From contig NZ_RBIL01000001.1 of assembly GCF_003633755.1 (NCBI RefSeq), forward strand, positions 124,001 to 188,000: a stretch of 64,000 bases of DNA. Reading direction: 5' to 3'. Shown in pieces: positions 27,417 to 36,434 of this stretch (position 1 is its first letter; the number at the start of each line of letters is the position of its first letter). The position numbers were made by a program, and so were the translations under genes. The notes below the pieces were generated by a model. It was not told the origin of the DNA and ran no database searches. It saw only the letters and a list, made by a program, of their open reading frames with translations. This DNA is from Solirubrobacter pauli (GTDB lineage: Bacteria; Actinomycetota; Thermoleophilia; Solirubrobacterales; Solirubrobacteraceae).

Positions 27417-29486
27417 CTCGATCGCGGTGCCCTCGATGTCCAGGTTGGGGATGATCCGGTCCAGCCAGCGCGGCAACCACCAGGCGCGGGCACCGAGCAG
27501 GGTCATCAGCGCGGGGATGAGCGTCATCCGGATCAGGAACGCGTCGATCAGGATGCCGACCGCGAACGCGAAGCCGATCGACTTGATGATCGGGTCGTCC
27601 GGCAGGATGAAGCCCGCGAACACGCTGATCATGATCAGCGCTGCCGCGGTCACGACGCGGGCGGAGCCGCGGAAGCCGTCACGGACGGCGTCGCGCGCGG
27701 TCGCGCCGTGCGCGAACTCCTCGTGCATCTTGGAGACGAGGAACACCTGGTAGTCCATCGCGAGGCCGAAGATCACGCCGATGATCAGGACCGGCAGCAG
27801 GCTCACGAGCGGACCGGTCTGCCCCACGCCGATCAGGTCCGCGCCGACGCCCTCCTGGAACACGAGCACGACCGCGCCGAAGGAGGCGACGATCGTCAGC
27901 AGGAAGCCGCCGATCGCCGTCAGCGGGACGAGGATCGAGCGGAAGGCGATCATCAGCAGCAGCAACGCGAGGCCGACCACGACCGCCAGGTACGGGATCA
28001 GGCTGTCGGCCATCTTCTGCGAGACGTCGATGGCCGCCGCGGTCTCACCCGTCACGAGCACGTCGCCGGCGAAGCGCGCGTCGCGGATGGCGTTGACGAG
28101 GTCCTCGGTCGGCTCCGACGACGGGCCGCTGGACGGCGTGACCGAGATCAGCGCGAGGTCCTGGCCGGGGATCACCTGCGGCGGAGAGACCACGGCGACG
28201 TCCGGCAGCTTCGCGATCGCGGTGGCCGTCGCCCGCGGATCGCCGCCCTGGGCGACGACGGTGAGCTGGCCGTTGACGCCGACGCCGAAGCCCTCGGAGA
28301 CGAGGTCGTAGGCCTTGCGCTCGGTCGTGTCCGGGTTGGCGGAGCCGCCGTTCGGGAGGCCGAGACGGACATCCAGCGCCGGGATGGCCAGCGCGCCGAG
28401 CGCGACGACGACGAGACCGGCGGCCACGACCGGACGCCGCATGACGACGCCGACCCAGCGGGCACCGAGGGTCGGCTTCGCCTCGCGCGTGACGTCGGCG
28501 CTGAACGTCTTGCCACGGACGAGCCGCGCGCCGCCGACCGCGAGCAGCGCGGGCACGAACGTGAGGCTGGCGAGCACGGCGACCGCGATCGCGCCGGCGG
28601 CGGCGATGCCCATCTGCGCGAGGAACGGCGTGCCGGTCATGACGAGCGCGACGAGCGCGATCATCACCGTGCTACCGGCGAACACGACAGCGCTGCCGGC
28701 GGTGCCGACCGCGAGCGCGATCGAGTCGGCGATGCCCATGCCGTCGCGCACCTGGGTGCGGTGACGGCTCAGGATGAAGAGCGCGTAGTCGATGCCGACG
28801 GCGAGGCCGAGCATCGCGGCGAGCGTGAGCGAGGTCGACGTCAGGTCGGTGAAGCCGCTCGCGAGCTGGATGCCGAGCATGCCGAAGCCGACGCCGATCA
28901 GCGCGGTGAGCAGTGGCAGGCCGGCGGCGAGCAGCGAGCCGAACGTGATCGCGAGCACGACCACGGCGACGAGCACGCCGAGCGCCTCCCCGATCGGCGG
29001 CTCGCTCTCGGTCGCCGCGGCCGCCCCCGCGAACTCCACCTGCGGCGCGGCGCCGTGCGCGGCCCGCTCGATCGCGTCGGTCTGCGCCGCGCCGACCTCC
29101 ATCTCGTCGACCGCGAACTGCAGGTCCGTGTAGGCGATGCGACCGTCCTTGGAGACGACCGGCGGTGTCGCCGAGGCGACGTCCGGGACCGTGCCGAGCT
29201 GCTTGACGGCGGCGCCGACCTTGGCCTCGTCGACCCGCTCCCCCTCCTTGGCGGCGAACACGACCCGACCGATGGCGCCGTCGGCGCTGGCCTGCGGGAC
29301 GGCGCGCTCGATCAGCTCCATCGCCCGCTGGGACTCCGTGCCCGGGACCTCGAACGCGTCGCTGAACGTGCCCTTGAACGCGCCCGCGAGGCCGCCCAGC
29401 GCCACCAGGCCGATCAGCCACGTGGCGAGCACGAGCCGCCGCCGTCGCACCGCGAGATATCCGAGTCGTTGGAGCAGTCGAGCCAT
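27354..29486 (-). CDS. MMPL/RND-family membrane transporter
   Basis: 710 aa. The N-terminal membrane segment RLVLATWLIGLVALGGLAG is followed by a long outside loop, then a cluster of segments (ALGVLVAVVVLAITFGSLLAAG, LAAMLGLAVGIDYALFILSRHR). The pattern repeats in the second half (LLPVLIIGVIFGLAMDYQVFLVSKMHEEF). The GIDYALF and AMDYQVF signatures are the proton-relay Asp-Tyr pairs of the MMPL family. It is a proton-driven exporter of lipids or drugs; actinobacterial homologues move cell-envelope lipids. It is divergent from a TetR gene, its probable repressor. The last ~20 residues read through the antisense of the AraC remnant. Confidence 0.93.
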   Translation of the reverse strand: MARLLQRLGYLAVRRRRLVLATWLIGLVALGGLAGAFKGTFSDAFEVPGTESQRAMELIERAVPQASADGAIGRVVFAAKEGERVDEAKVGAAVKQLGTVPDVASATPPVVSKDGRIAYTDLQFAVDEMEVGAAQTDAIERAAHGAAPQVEFAGAAAATESEPPIGEALGVLVAVVVLAITFGSLLAAGLPLLTALIGVGFGMLGIQLASGFTDLTSTSLTLAAMLGLAVGIDYALFILSRHRTQVRDGMGIADSIALAVGTAGSAVVFAGSTVMIALVALVMTGTPFLAQMGIAAAGAIAVAVLASLTFVPALLAVGGARLVRGKTFSADVTREAKPTLGARWVGVVMRRPVVAAGLVVVALGALAIPALDVRLGLPNGGSANPDTTERKAYDLVSEGFGVGVNGQLTVVAQGGDPRATATAIAKLPDVAVVSPPQVIPGQDLALISVTPSSGPSSEPTEDLVNAIRDARFAGDVLVTGETAAAIDVSQKMADSLIPYLAVVVGLALLLLMIAFRSILVPLTAIGGFLLTIVASFGAVVLVFQEGVGADLIGVGQTGPLVSLLPVLIIGVIFGLAMDYQVFLVSKMHEEFAHGATARDAVRDGFRGSARVVTAAALIMISVFAGFILPDDPIIKSIGFAFAVGILIDAFLIRMTLIPALMTLLGARAWWLPRWLDRIIPNLDIEGTAIERAPKPAQPRVAEGGSPITAL

Positions 29487-29536
29487 GGGGAGGTTCCTTC
29501 AGGTGGGGAGTGCGCTGCGAGGCAAGAGTACACCGT

Positions 29537-29566
29537 GATGCATTTTTGCCAAGGTATGCATCCTTG
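29537..29566. promoter_or_regulatory. Probable TetR operator between the MMPL gene and tetR
   Basis: The AT-richest part of a 115-bp divergent gap holds GATGCAT (29537-29543) and its inverse ATGCATC (29556-29562). The latter sits inside the imperfect palindrome CAAGGTATGCATCCTTG (29550-29566). Placement between a TetR gene and its divergent transporter gene fits dual repression. Confidence 0.5.
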
Positions 29567-29601
29567 CTATCGACCGCACGGATCGCTACCTTGAGTGCCG
29601 C

Positions 29602-30207
29602 ATGGCCGTCCCGGACACCGAGCCCAACCGCCGCGAGCGCAAGGCCCAGCGCACCCGTCGCGAGATCGTCCGCGCCGCGGCTGAGCTCGTGCTGGAAGAG
29701 GGCTACGAGCGGGCGACGATCGCGCGCATCGCCGACCGGGCGGACCTCGCGACGCGCACGGTGACGACGCGCTTCCCGACGAAGGAGGAGATCTTCTTCG
29801 AGGGCTCCGCGGACGCGCTGGACCGGATCGAGCGCATCCTCCGCGAGGGCGAAGGTGACCTCGTCGACCGGCTGCGCGCCTGGATCGTCGAGATGGCCGA
29901 GGTGAACGCGGACAAGCAGGACGACGCGGAGCTGCGCCGCCTGCGCAGCCGGGCGATCGCCGGCGACCCCGACCTGCGGGCGCTGTTCGCGCAGCAGTTC
30001 GACCGCGGCTACGTCGCGATCGCGAACGCGGTCGCCGCGGACACGGGCGAGTCGCCGGACGAGACCGGTCCGCAGATGGTGGCCTCGGCGGCGATCGCGA
30101 TGATCCGCGTCGTCGAGCGGCTCGCCGCCGAGGGCGACGACGAGGCCGCGCTGCGCGCGCTCGAGCGCGGCTTCGAAGTGCTGCGCGGCGCGCTCACCGC
30201 GCTCTGA
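29602..30207 (+). CDS. TetR-family regulator of the MMPL transporter
   Basis: 201 aa, ATG start. The basic leader RRERKAQRTRREIVRAAAEL precedes the helix-turn-helix TIARIADRADLATRTVTTRFPTKEEIFF. The C-terminal two-thirds are helical and match the usual ligand-binding core. It is transcribed away from the MMPL gene across the inverted repeat at 29537-29566, the standard arrangement for a repressor of an efflux gene. It ends 13 bp before the large BTAD regulator gene, so the two may be cotranscribed. Confidence 0.92.
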   Translation: MAVPDTEPNRRERKAQRTRREIVRAAAELVLEEGYERATIARIADRADLATRTVTTRFPTKEEIFFEGSADALDRIERILREGEGDLVDRLRAWIVEMAEVNADKQDDAELRRLRSRAIAGDPDLRALFAQQFDRGYVAIANAVAADTGESPDETGPQMVASAAIAMIRVVERLAAEGDDEAALRALERGFEVLRGALTAL

Positions 30208-30220
30208 CATCCTTCGCGCG

Positions 30221-33200
30221 GTGGACGCGTCCTACCGGCTGCTCGGCCCTCTGACCGCGCTGCGCGGGGACGCGGTCATCGACCTCGGCCCGCCCAAGCA
30301 GCGCGCGACCTTGGCGCTGCTGCTCCTCCAGCGCGGGCGCCAGGTGTCCACCGACCGCCTGGTCGATGCCCTCTGGGGCGACGAGCCGCCGCCGAGCGCG
30401 CTCGCGTCGATCCAGGCGTACGTGTCGAACCTGCGGCGCGCGCTGCGCGGGTCGACGGGCGCGAGCTCGCCGATCGTCCGCCGCGCGCAGGGCTACGTGC
30501 TCGAGGTGCCGCCGGACCGCGTGGACCTGGCCGTGTTCGGCGTCGAGCTGGCCGCCGCGCGCGCCGCGGCCGAGGCGCACGAGTGGTCCGCCGCGCTGAC
30601 GCACGCGGACGCGGCGCTGGCGCTGTGGCGCGGCGAGCTGCTCGAAGACCTCAGCGACCAGGGCTGGGTGCGCGAGGAGGCCGACGCCGTCGACGAGCTG
30701 CGCACCGAATGCCGCGAGACGCAAATCACCGCGCTGCTGGCCGCGCAGCGCGTGGCGCCCGCGCTCGCGGCGGCCGTCGAGCTGCGCAAGGCACACCCGC
30801 TGCGCGACCGCGCGTGCTGGCTGGCGATGCTGGCGCTCCACCGCGCCGGCCGTACCTCGGAGGCGCTCGACGCGTTCACCGAGCACGCGCGCCGGCTCGA
30901 CGACGAGCTCGGCCTGGAGCCGGGCGCAGAGCTGCGCGAGCTGCAGGTGGCGATCCTCCGCCATGAGCCGGCCCTGGCCGCGTGGCCCCGCCCGGCGAGC
31001 TGGACGGGCGCGACCGAGGTGCACACGCCGGCCTTCCCTGAGCTTCCTCACTCCGAGGTCGAGGTCCGTGGGTCGACGCTCGTCGGGCGTGCGCGTGAGA
31101 CGCGGCTGCTCGACGAGCTGCTCGCCGACGTCGGGCGGGGCAACGCGCGCTGGCTCGTGCTCACCGGGCCGGCGGGGATCGGCAAGACGCGGCTCGCGGA
31201 GGAGCTCGTGGCGCGGATGCGCGCGCTCGGCGGGCGCGACGCGTGGTCGCGGTGCAGCGAGGAGGACGGCGCGCCCGCGTGGTGGCCGATCCGGCAGCTC
31301 GTGCGCGCGCTCGGCGAGGACCCGGACGCGCTGCTCGTCCCGCCCGTCGACGTCGACGCGGACGCCGCGCGGTTCGCGCTCTACGAGCGGGTCGCCGAGC
31401 GGCTGCAGCGGACGGCGGCGACCGCGCCGGTGGCGGTGGTCGTCGACGACGCGCAGTGGGCCGACCCGACGTCGGTGCGGTGCCTCGCGTACCTGGTCGG
31501 CGCGCTGCGCGAGGTCCCGGTCGCGTTCGCCCTGACCCTGCGCGACGGCGCCGCGGACGCCGCGATCGCTCCGCTGCTGCAGGCGTTGGCGCGCAGTGAC
31601 GGGCACCGCCAGCTCGCGGTCGGGCCGCTCGCGCTGGCGGACGTGCGCGAGCTGGCGAACACGATCGCCGGCGACCCGCTCTCCGAGCGCGAGGCCGACG
31701 AGCTCGCGCAGCGCACGGGCGGCAACCCGCTGTTCGTCTCCGAGTACGCGCGCCTCCCGACCGAGGCGCGCGTGCAGGGCGACACGCCGCTGGCCGTGCG
31801 GTCCGTGCTCGGCCAGCGCATCTCGCGGCTCGAGCCGGAGATCCTCCAGGTGCTGCGCGCCGCTGCCGTGATCGGCGACGTCGTCGACCTGCCCGCGCTC
31901 GCGGCGACCCTGGGCATGGAGGACGACGTGGTCGCCGAGGCGCTCGACGAGGCCGCCGACGAGCACGTCCTCGTCCCCAGCCAGGACACCGCCGGCTACG
32001 CGTTCGCGCACGGCCTGCTGCGTGACGAGCTGCTCGCCGGCCTGCCCGCGATGCGCCGCCGGCGGCTGCACGCCCGCGTCGCCGCGGCCCTCGACGGCCA
32101 CGACGGCGACAGCGTCAGCCGCCGCGCCCAGCACCTCGTCGCCGCGCTCGGTGTGGTCGAGCCCGACGAGGTCGTCGACGCGTGCGTGTCCGCCGCGCGG
32201 GTCGCCGAGGCTCGCTGGAGCTCCGAGGTCGCCGCCGAGTGGTGGGCCGAGGCGCTGCGCGTCCACGACCTCCAGCCGGGCAGCGACGAGGACGGCCACG
32301 ACGCGCACGGTCGCCGCACGGGCGAGCCCGCCACCGGCGGCCCCGCGGGCGAGCTCGCCGCCGGCGTCACCGACGGGCTCCGCGGACGTGACCTGCGCGA
32401 CGCGCTGCTCGTGGCGCAGGTCGCGGCCCTGGCGCGGGCGGGGCGCGGGCAGACCGTCCTGGACGTGCTCGACGCCGCCCTGCTCGACGCGGCGCGGGCC
32501 GGGCGGGCGCGGACGGTCGGGCGGCTCGCGAGCTCGCTCCTGCGCAGCGCGGGCGCGTGGCCGTGGCCGACGTACGGCGACGATCCCGGGCCGCTGCTCG
32601 AGCGGCTGCAGAGCCTGGAGCCGCTCGTCGAGGACGATCCGGTCGCGCACGTGAGCCTGCTCGCGGCGGTGGCGATCGGCCGCTGCTACGACCCCGACCC
32701 GACGGTGCCCGAACGGCTGTCGGCGCGTGCGCTCGCGCTGGCCGACGCGCTCGGCGACGAGGACGCGGTCGCCGACGCGCTGCTCGGCCGGCTGCTCACG
32801 TACTCGGGCGTCGCCGCGTACGCGGAGGAGATCGTCGAGCTCGCCGCGCGGCTGGTCGGCCTGTCGCACCGCGAGGCCCGCGTGGACGCCGCGATCGCTC
32901 GCGCCGTCGGGAGCATGGCGCACCTGTCGCTCGGGGACGTCGCCGCGGCCGCCGAGGACGTGCGGCTCGCGGTCGCCGAGACCGACGTGCTGCAGCTGCC
33001 CGTGATCCGCGTGCAGCTGCGCTGGATGGAGGGCACGCTCGCCACCTGGCGTGGCGACTTCGACGACGCCCAGCGCCACTACGAGATCGGCACCCGCGTG
33101 CACCTGCAGACCGAGCTCTACTACGCGGGCTCCGCCGCCCTCGCCAAGCTCAGCCTGCGGCGCGAGCGCGAAGGCCTGGCCGGCGCCGACCCCACCGGGA

Positions 33201-33610
33201 CGTTCGAGTGGGAGCCCTGGGACGCCGCGATCGCCGCCGCCCGCGGCGACCTCACGACCGCCGAGCACCGCCTGACCGAGTGGCTCGACGCGCAGACCTC
33301 CTGGATCTGGATCACGCTCGGCCACGTCACCCTGCTCGCCGACACCGTGGTCGAGGCGCGCCTGACCGACCTCGCCCCACGCCTGTACGCCCTGCTCGAG
33401 CCCTACGCCGGCCGGATCGCGGTGGTCGGCCACATCGGGGTCATCAACACGATCGACTACGCGCGTGGCCGGCTCCTCGCGTTGATGGGTGAGACGCGTG
33501 CCGCGCGGGTCGTGCTGGAGCGCGCGCTCGAGCAGGCCCGCGCACTGGGTGGTGAGCCCACCGCGGCGCGGTGCGTCCGCGCGCTGGCGGCGCTCGGCGC
33601 AGGCTCCTAG
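30221..33610 (+). CDS. Large SARP/BTAD transcriptional regulator with ATPase domain
   Basis: 1129 aa, GTG start. Residues 1-95 are an OmpR-type winged helix (YRLLGPLTALRGDAVIDLG to RRAQGYVLEVPPD). Residues 96-240 are the bacterial transcriptional activation domain (DLAVFGVELAAARAAAEAHE; LELEPGAELRELQ-like ending). Then an AfsR/LuxR-type AAA module has Walker A TGPAGIGKTRLAEEL (about 314-328) and Walker B VVVDDAQWAD (about 405), and ~600 residues of helical repeats follow. No C-terminal LuxR helix-turn-helix. Such proteins bind 11-bp-spaced direct repeats to activate pathway genes. A repeat of that kind lies right after the gene, before an FAD oxidase. Confidence 0.9.
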   Translation: MDASYRLLGPLTALRGDAVIDLGPPKQRATLALLLLQRGRQVSTDRLVDALWGDEPPPSALASIQAYVSNLRRALRGSTGASSPIVRRAQGYVLEVPPDRVDLAVFGVELAAARAAAEAHEWSAALTHADAALALWRGELLEDLSDQGWVREEADAVDELRTECRETQITALLAAQRVAPALAAAVELRKAHPLRDRACWLAMLALHRAGRTSEALDAFTEHARRLDDELGLEPGAELRELQVAILRHEPALAAWPRPASWTGATEVHTPAFPELPHSEVEVRGSTLVGRARETRLLDELLADVGRGNARWLVLTGPAGIGKTRLAEELVARMRALGGRDAWSRCSEEDGAPAWWPIRQLVRALGEDPDALLVPPVDVDADAARFALYERVAERLQRTAATAPVAVVVDDAQWADPTSVRCLAYLVGALREVPVAFALTLRDGAADAAIAPLLQALARSDGHRQLAVGPLALADVRELANTIAGDPLSEREADELAQRTGGNPLFVSEYARLPTEARVQGDTPLAVRSVLGQRISRLEPEILQVLRAAAVIGDVVDLPALAATLGMEDDVVAEALDEAADEHVLVPSQDTAGYAFAHGLLRDELLAGLPAMRRRRLHARVAAALDGHDGDSVSRRAQHLVAALGVVEPDEVVDACVSAARVAEARWSSEVAAEWWAEALRVHDLQPGSDEDGHDAHGRRTGEPATGGPAGELAAGVTDGLRGRDLRDALLVAQVAALARAGRGQTVLDVLDAALLDAARAGRARTVGRLASSLLRSAGAWPWPTYGDDPGPLLERLQSLEPLVEDDPVAHVSLLAAVAIGRCYDPDPTVPERLSARALALADALGDEDAVADALLGRLLTYSGVAAYAEEIVELAARLVGLSHREARVDAAIARAVGSMAHLSLGDVAAAAEDVRLAVAETDVLQLPVIRVQLRWMEGTLATWRGDFDDAQRHYEIGTRVHLQTELYYAGSAALAKLSLRREREGLAGADPTGTFEWEPWDAAIAAARGDLTTAEHRLTEWLDAQTSWIWITLGHVTLLADTVVEARLTDLAPRLYALLEPYAGRIAVVGHIGVINTIDYARGRLLALMGETRAARVVLERALEQARALGGEPTAARCVRALAALGAGS

Positions 33611-33613
33611 CCC

Positions 33614-33632
33614 GCTCCAAGTGGGCTCCAAG
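33614..33632 (+). promoter_or_regulatory. 11-bp-spaced direct repeat, candidate SARP binding site
   Basis: GCTCCAAG occurs at 33614-33621 and again at 33625-33632, start-to-start distance 11 bp, in the 44-bp gap between the BTAD regulator and the FAD oxidase gene. SARP proteins bind repeats with one-helical-turn spacing just upstream of the -10. A GACACT at 33643-33648 could be a weak -10. The same bases also form a GTGGGC/GCCCAC stem (33621-33639), so a terminator is an alternative. Confidence 0.45.
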
Positions 33633-33654
33633 CGCCCACCCGGACACTGCGGGC

Positions 33655-35019
33655 ATGCAGGTCTCCTCCCCACTCTCCAGCGATCTCCGCCCCCGCCTCG
33701 ACGGCACGCTCGCCCTCCCCGGCGAGCCGGGCTACGAGCGCTCCACGCCGTGGAACGTCGCGGTGCCGATGACGCCCGCGGCGGTCGTCACGGCGGCGCA
33801 CGCCGACGACGTCGCGCACACGATCCGCTTCGCCAACGACCACGGCCTGACGGTCCTCCCGCAGGCCACCGGCCACGGCGCGGTCCACATGGACCTCAGC
33901 CGCACGATCCTCGTCCACACCGCGGCGCTCGACGAGCTGCAGGTCGACGCGGCCAACCGGCGGGCGCGCATCGGTGCCGGCGTGATCTGGCAGCGGGTGC
34001 TCGACGCCACCGCGCCGCACGGGCTCGCGCCGCTCGTCGGGTCGGCGCCGGGCGTCGGCGTCGTCGGGTTCTTGACCGGCGGCGGGATCGGGCCGCTCAC
34101 GCGCACGTACGGGCTCGCGTCCGACACGGTGCTGGCGTTCGAGGTCGTCACGGGCGACGGCCGGCGGTTGCGCGCCACGCCGACCGAGCACTCGGAGCTG
34201 TTCTGGGGCCTGCGCGGCGGCAAGGGCACGCTCGGCATCGTGACCGCGGTCGAGATCGAGCTGCTGCCGCTCACCGAGGTCTACGGCGGCGCCCTGTTCT
34301 TCGACGGCACCGACGCGTCCGGCGTGCTGCACACGTGGCGCGAGTGGACGCAGGACCTGCCCGAGCACGCGAACACGTCGCTCGCGCTGCTGCAGCTGCC
34401 GGACATGCCCGGCGTGCCGGAGCCGCTCGCCGGCCGGTTGACGGTGGCGGTGCGGTTCACGTCGACCGCGACCCAGATCGAGTGCGAGCAGCTGCTCGCG
34501 CCGATGCGCGCGGCGGCCACGCCGATCATCGACACGATCGCCCCGCTGCCCTACGCGGCGATCGGCGCGGTGCACATGGACCCGACCGACCCGATGCCGG
34601 TGCACGAGACGTCCGGCCTCCTCCGCGAGCTGACCGCGGACGCCGTCGACGCGCTGCACGCGGTCGCGACCGCCAACTCGCCGCAGTTCCTGGTCGAGCT
34701 GCGGCTGATGGGCGGCGCGCTCGCCCGCGAGCCCGAGCACGCCAGCGCGTTCTGCCACCGCGACGCGGCCTACAGCCTCCTGATCATCGGCGCGGCTGTG
34801 CCGGAGATCGCCGAGGCGGTCAAGGGCCACAACGCGGCGGTCCAGTCGGCGCTCGCCCCGTGGCTCACCGGGGGCGAGTTCCCGAACTTCGGCGCCGCGG
34901 TCGGCCCCGCCCGGATGGCGCGGGTCTATGACGAGGACACGCGCATGTGGCTCACCGGCCTCGCCGAGCGGCACGACCCCAAGGGCGTGCTCCGCATCGG
35001 CCAGACGGTCCGCGTCTAG
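33655..35019 (+). CDS. FAD-binding oxidoreductase (PCMH/BBE-like)
   Basis: 454 aa from ATG 33655; upstream in-frame starts would overlap the regulator gene and the direct repeat. FAD domain motifs are LPQATGHGAVHMDLS (covalent-FAD histidine context), ANRRARIGAGVIWQRVL, FLTGGGIGPLTRTYGLASD and LFWGLRGGKGTLGIVTAVEI. The end DPKGVLRIGQTVRV is the BBE-type C-terminus. It is a paralogue of 22688-23800 but about 85 residues longer. Substrate unknown. It probably follows the BTAD regulator as its nearest target. Its stop overlaps the stop of the convergent LigD-like gene in CTAG. Confidence 0.88.
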   Translation: MQVSSPLSSDLRPRLDGTLALPGEPGYERSTPWNVAVPMTPAAVVTAAHADDVAHTIRFANDHGLTVLPQATGHGAVHMDLSRTILVHTAALDELQVDAANRRARIGAGVIWQRVLDATAPHGLAPLVGSAPGVGVVGFLTGGGIGPLTRTYGLASDTVLAFEVVTGDGRRLRATPTEHSELFWGLRGGKGTLGIVTAVEIELLPLTEVYGGALFFDGTDASGVLHTWREWTQDLPEHANTSLALLQLPDMPGVPEPLAGRLTVAVRFTSTATQIECEQLLAPMRAAATPIIDTIAPLPYAAIGAVHMDPTDPMPVHETSGLLRELTADAVDALHAVATANSPQFLVELRLMGGALAREPEHASAFCHRDAAYSLLIIGAAVPEIAEAVKGHNAAVQSALAPWLTGGEFPNFGAAVGPARMARVYDEDTRMWLTGLAERHDPKGVLRIGQTVRV

Positions 35020-36035
35020 TCCTCCTCGACGGCTTTCGCCCGCGAGGGCGCGACGCGCGGTGGCTCGTTCGGCATCTTCGGATAGACCGGCGGCCACGGC
35101 GCGTCCATCAAGCCGTCCGCCATGTCGCGGTCATGGAAGGCCAGCAGCGGTGTGAGCGACTGGGGACCCATGTCGATCCACGGGTCCCCCCGCTCGGCGA
35201 ACCGCTCGAGCACCACCGGGATCGTGAGCTCGTCGGGATGGATCGCGTCGAGCTCGTCCCACCCGATCGGCGCCGACACCTGCGCGCCCTTGCGCGCCCG
35301 TACCGACCATGCGCCGAACACGGTCTTGTGCGGCGCGTTCTGGTTGTAGTCGACGAAGACGCGCTCGCCGCGCTCCTCCTTCCACCAGGCCGCGGTCAGC
35401 AGCTCCGGGTGCCGGCGCTCGAGCTCACGCGCCGCGGCCACCGCCGCCGAGCGCACCTGGTACGCGTCCCACTCCGGTTCCAAGCGCACGTACACGTGCA
35501 GCCCGCGGTTGCCGGTCGTCTTCGCGTGCCCCACGAGCCCCAGCTCGTCGAGCAGCGCCTTGAGCGCCCAGCCCGCCTCGCGCACCATCGCGAAGTCGCA
35601 CCCCGGCATCGGGTCCAGGTCCAGCCGCAGCTCGTCCGAGTGCTCCTGGTCGTCGGCCAGCGACGGCCACACGTGGAAGCCGAGGCAGGCGAGGTTGACC
35701 GCCCACGCCACGTGCGCGAGATCGCCGATCACGAGCGCGCGCGACGGCGTGCCGTTGACGGTCTGCACCGTCGTCGTCTCCAGCCACTCGGGCGCGTTGT
35801 CGGGCACGCGCTTCTGGAAGAACGACTTGCCGCTCGCGCCCTGCGGGAACCGCTGCATCAGCACGGGGCGCCCGCCCATCGTGCGCAGCAGCGGCTCGCC
35901 CACCGCCACGTAGTAGCGGACGAGGTCGAGCTTCGTCTCCCCGCGCTCGTCGAACAGCACCTTGCCGGGGCTGGTGATGCGCACCTCGCGCCCGTCCAGC
36001 TCCAGGATCTCCGCTTCCTCGGCCACGGGCGTCAC
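35016..36035 (-). CDS. LigD-type DNA polymerase/primase domain protein
   Basis: 339 aa. The GTG at 36035 was chosen because it overlaps the stop of the VOC gene as GTGA. Conserved features of the LigD polymerase (AEP primase) domain are ITSPGKVLFDERGETKLDLV, QRFPQGASGKSFFQKRVPDN, the catalytic pair in ELRLDLDP (about D139, D141), TGNRGLHVYVRLEP and the third acidic residue in RVFVDYNQN. There is no ligase or nuclease domain, so it is a stand-alone polymerase that could fill gaps in non-homologous end joining. No Ku or ligase gene is in the window. It is the last gene of a long minus-strand run of metabolic and transport genes. Confidence 0.92.
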   Translation of the reverse strand: MTPVAEEAEILELDGREVRITSPGKVLFDERGETKLDLVRYYVAVGEPLLRTMGGRPVLMQRFPQGASGKSFFQKRVPDNAPEWLETTTVQTVNGTPSRALVIGDLAHVAWAVNLACLGFHVWPSLADDQEHSDELRLDLDPMPGCDFAMVREAGWALKALLDELGLVGHAKTTGNRGLHVYVRLEPEWDAYQVRSAAVAAARELERRHPELLTAAWWKEERGERVFVDYNQNAPHKTVFGAWSVRARKGAQVSAPIGWDELDAIHPDELTIPVVLERFAERGDPWIDMGPQSLTPLLAFHDRDMADGLMDAPWPPVYPKMPNEPPRVAPSRAKAVEED

Positions 36036-36430
36036 GGTACCTGGGCGACGATCAGCAGCGAGTTGCCGTCCGGGTCCCACACGCGGAACTGCGGCGGCCG
36101 GCCGGCGAGCGGCGCGCCCGCCCAGACCACCACCACGCCCGGCTCGAGCGGCGCGTCGTCGACGCGCGCACCCGCGGCGCGGAAGCGCTCCAGGTCACCC
36201 GGCAGGTCGTCGCTGCAGACCGCGATCCCCGTCTCGACCCCCGTCACCTCGGAGGCGACCAGGCACAACGAGATGATCTGACCCGGCGGTGCCACCTCGA
36301 GCCAGCGCTCACCCGTGTCGTAGGTGAAGTCGCTGATCTTCTCGAGGCCCAGCGTCCCGGTGTAGAAGGCCAGCGCCGCGGCTTGGTCGCGCACGGGGAC
36401 GACCACGGTCGAGAGCTCCGTCAGAGGCAT
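36032..36430 (-). CDS. VOC (glyoxalase/bleomycin-resistance) family protein
   Basis: 132 aa, ATG start. A single VOC module of two beta-alpha-beta-beta-beta units: LSTVVVPVRDQAAALAFYTG TLGLEK opens it and FRVWDPDGNSLLIVAQ closes it with the usual glutamate position changed (GNSLLI instead of GNxxEL). The change may affect metal binding, so a dioxygenase or lyase activity is uncertain. It is four bases downstream of the CDF transporter gene and overlaps the LigD-like gene, so it lies in the same transcript. Confidence 0.88.
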   Translation of the reverse strand: MPLTELSTVVVPVRDQAAALAFYTGTLGLEKISDFTYDTGERWLEVAPPGQIISLCLVASEVTGVETGIAVCSDDLPGDLERFRAAGARVDDAPLEPGVVVVWAGAPLAGRPPQFRVWDPDGNSLLIVAQVP

Positions 36431-36434
36431 GGAG

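Noticed and set aside
27072-29594. An 840-codon plus-strand frame across the MMPL gene
   Set aside because: Antisense shadow of the MMPL gene; composition is Arg/Asp/His-rich and no domain is seen.
30194-33673. A 1159-codon minus-strand frame opposite the BTAD regulator
   Set aside because: Shadow frame; the plus-strand product has a full winged helix, BTAD and Walker motifs.
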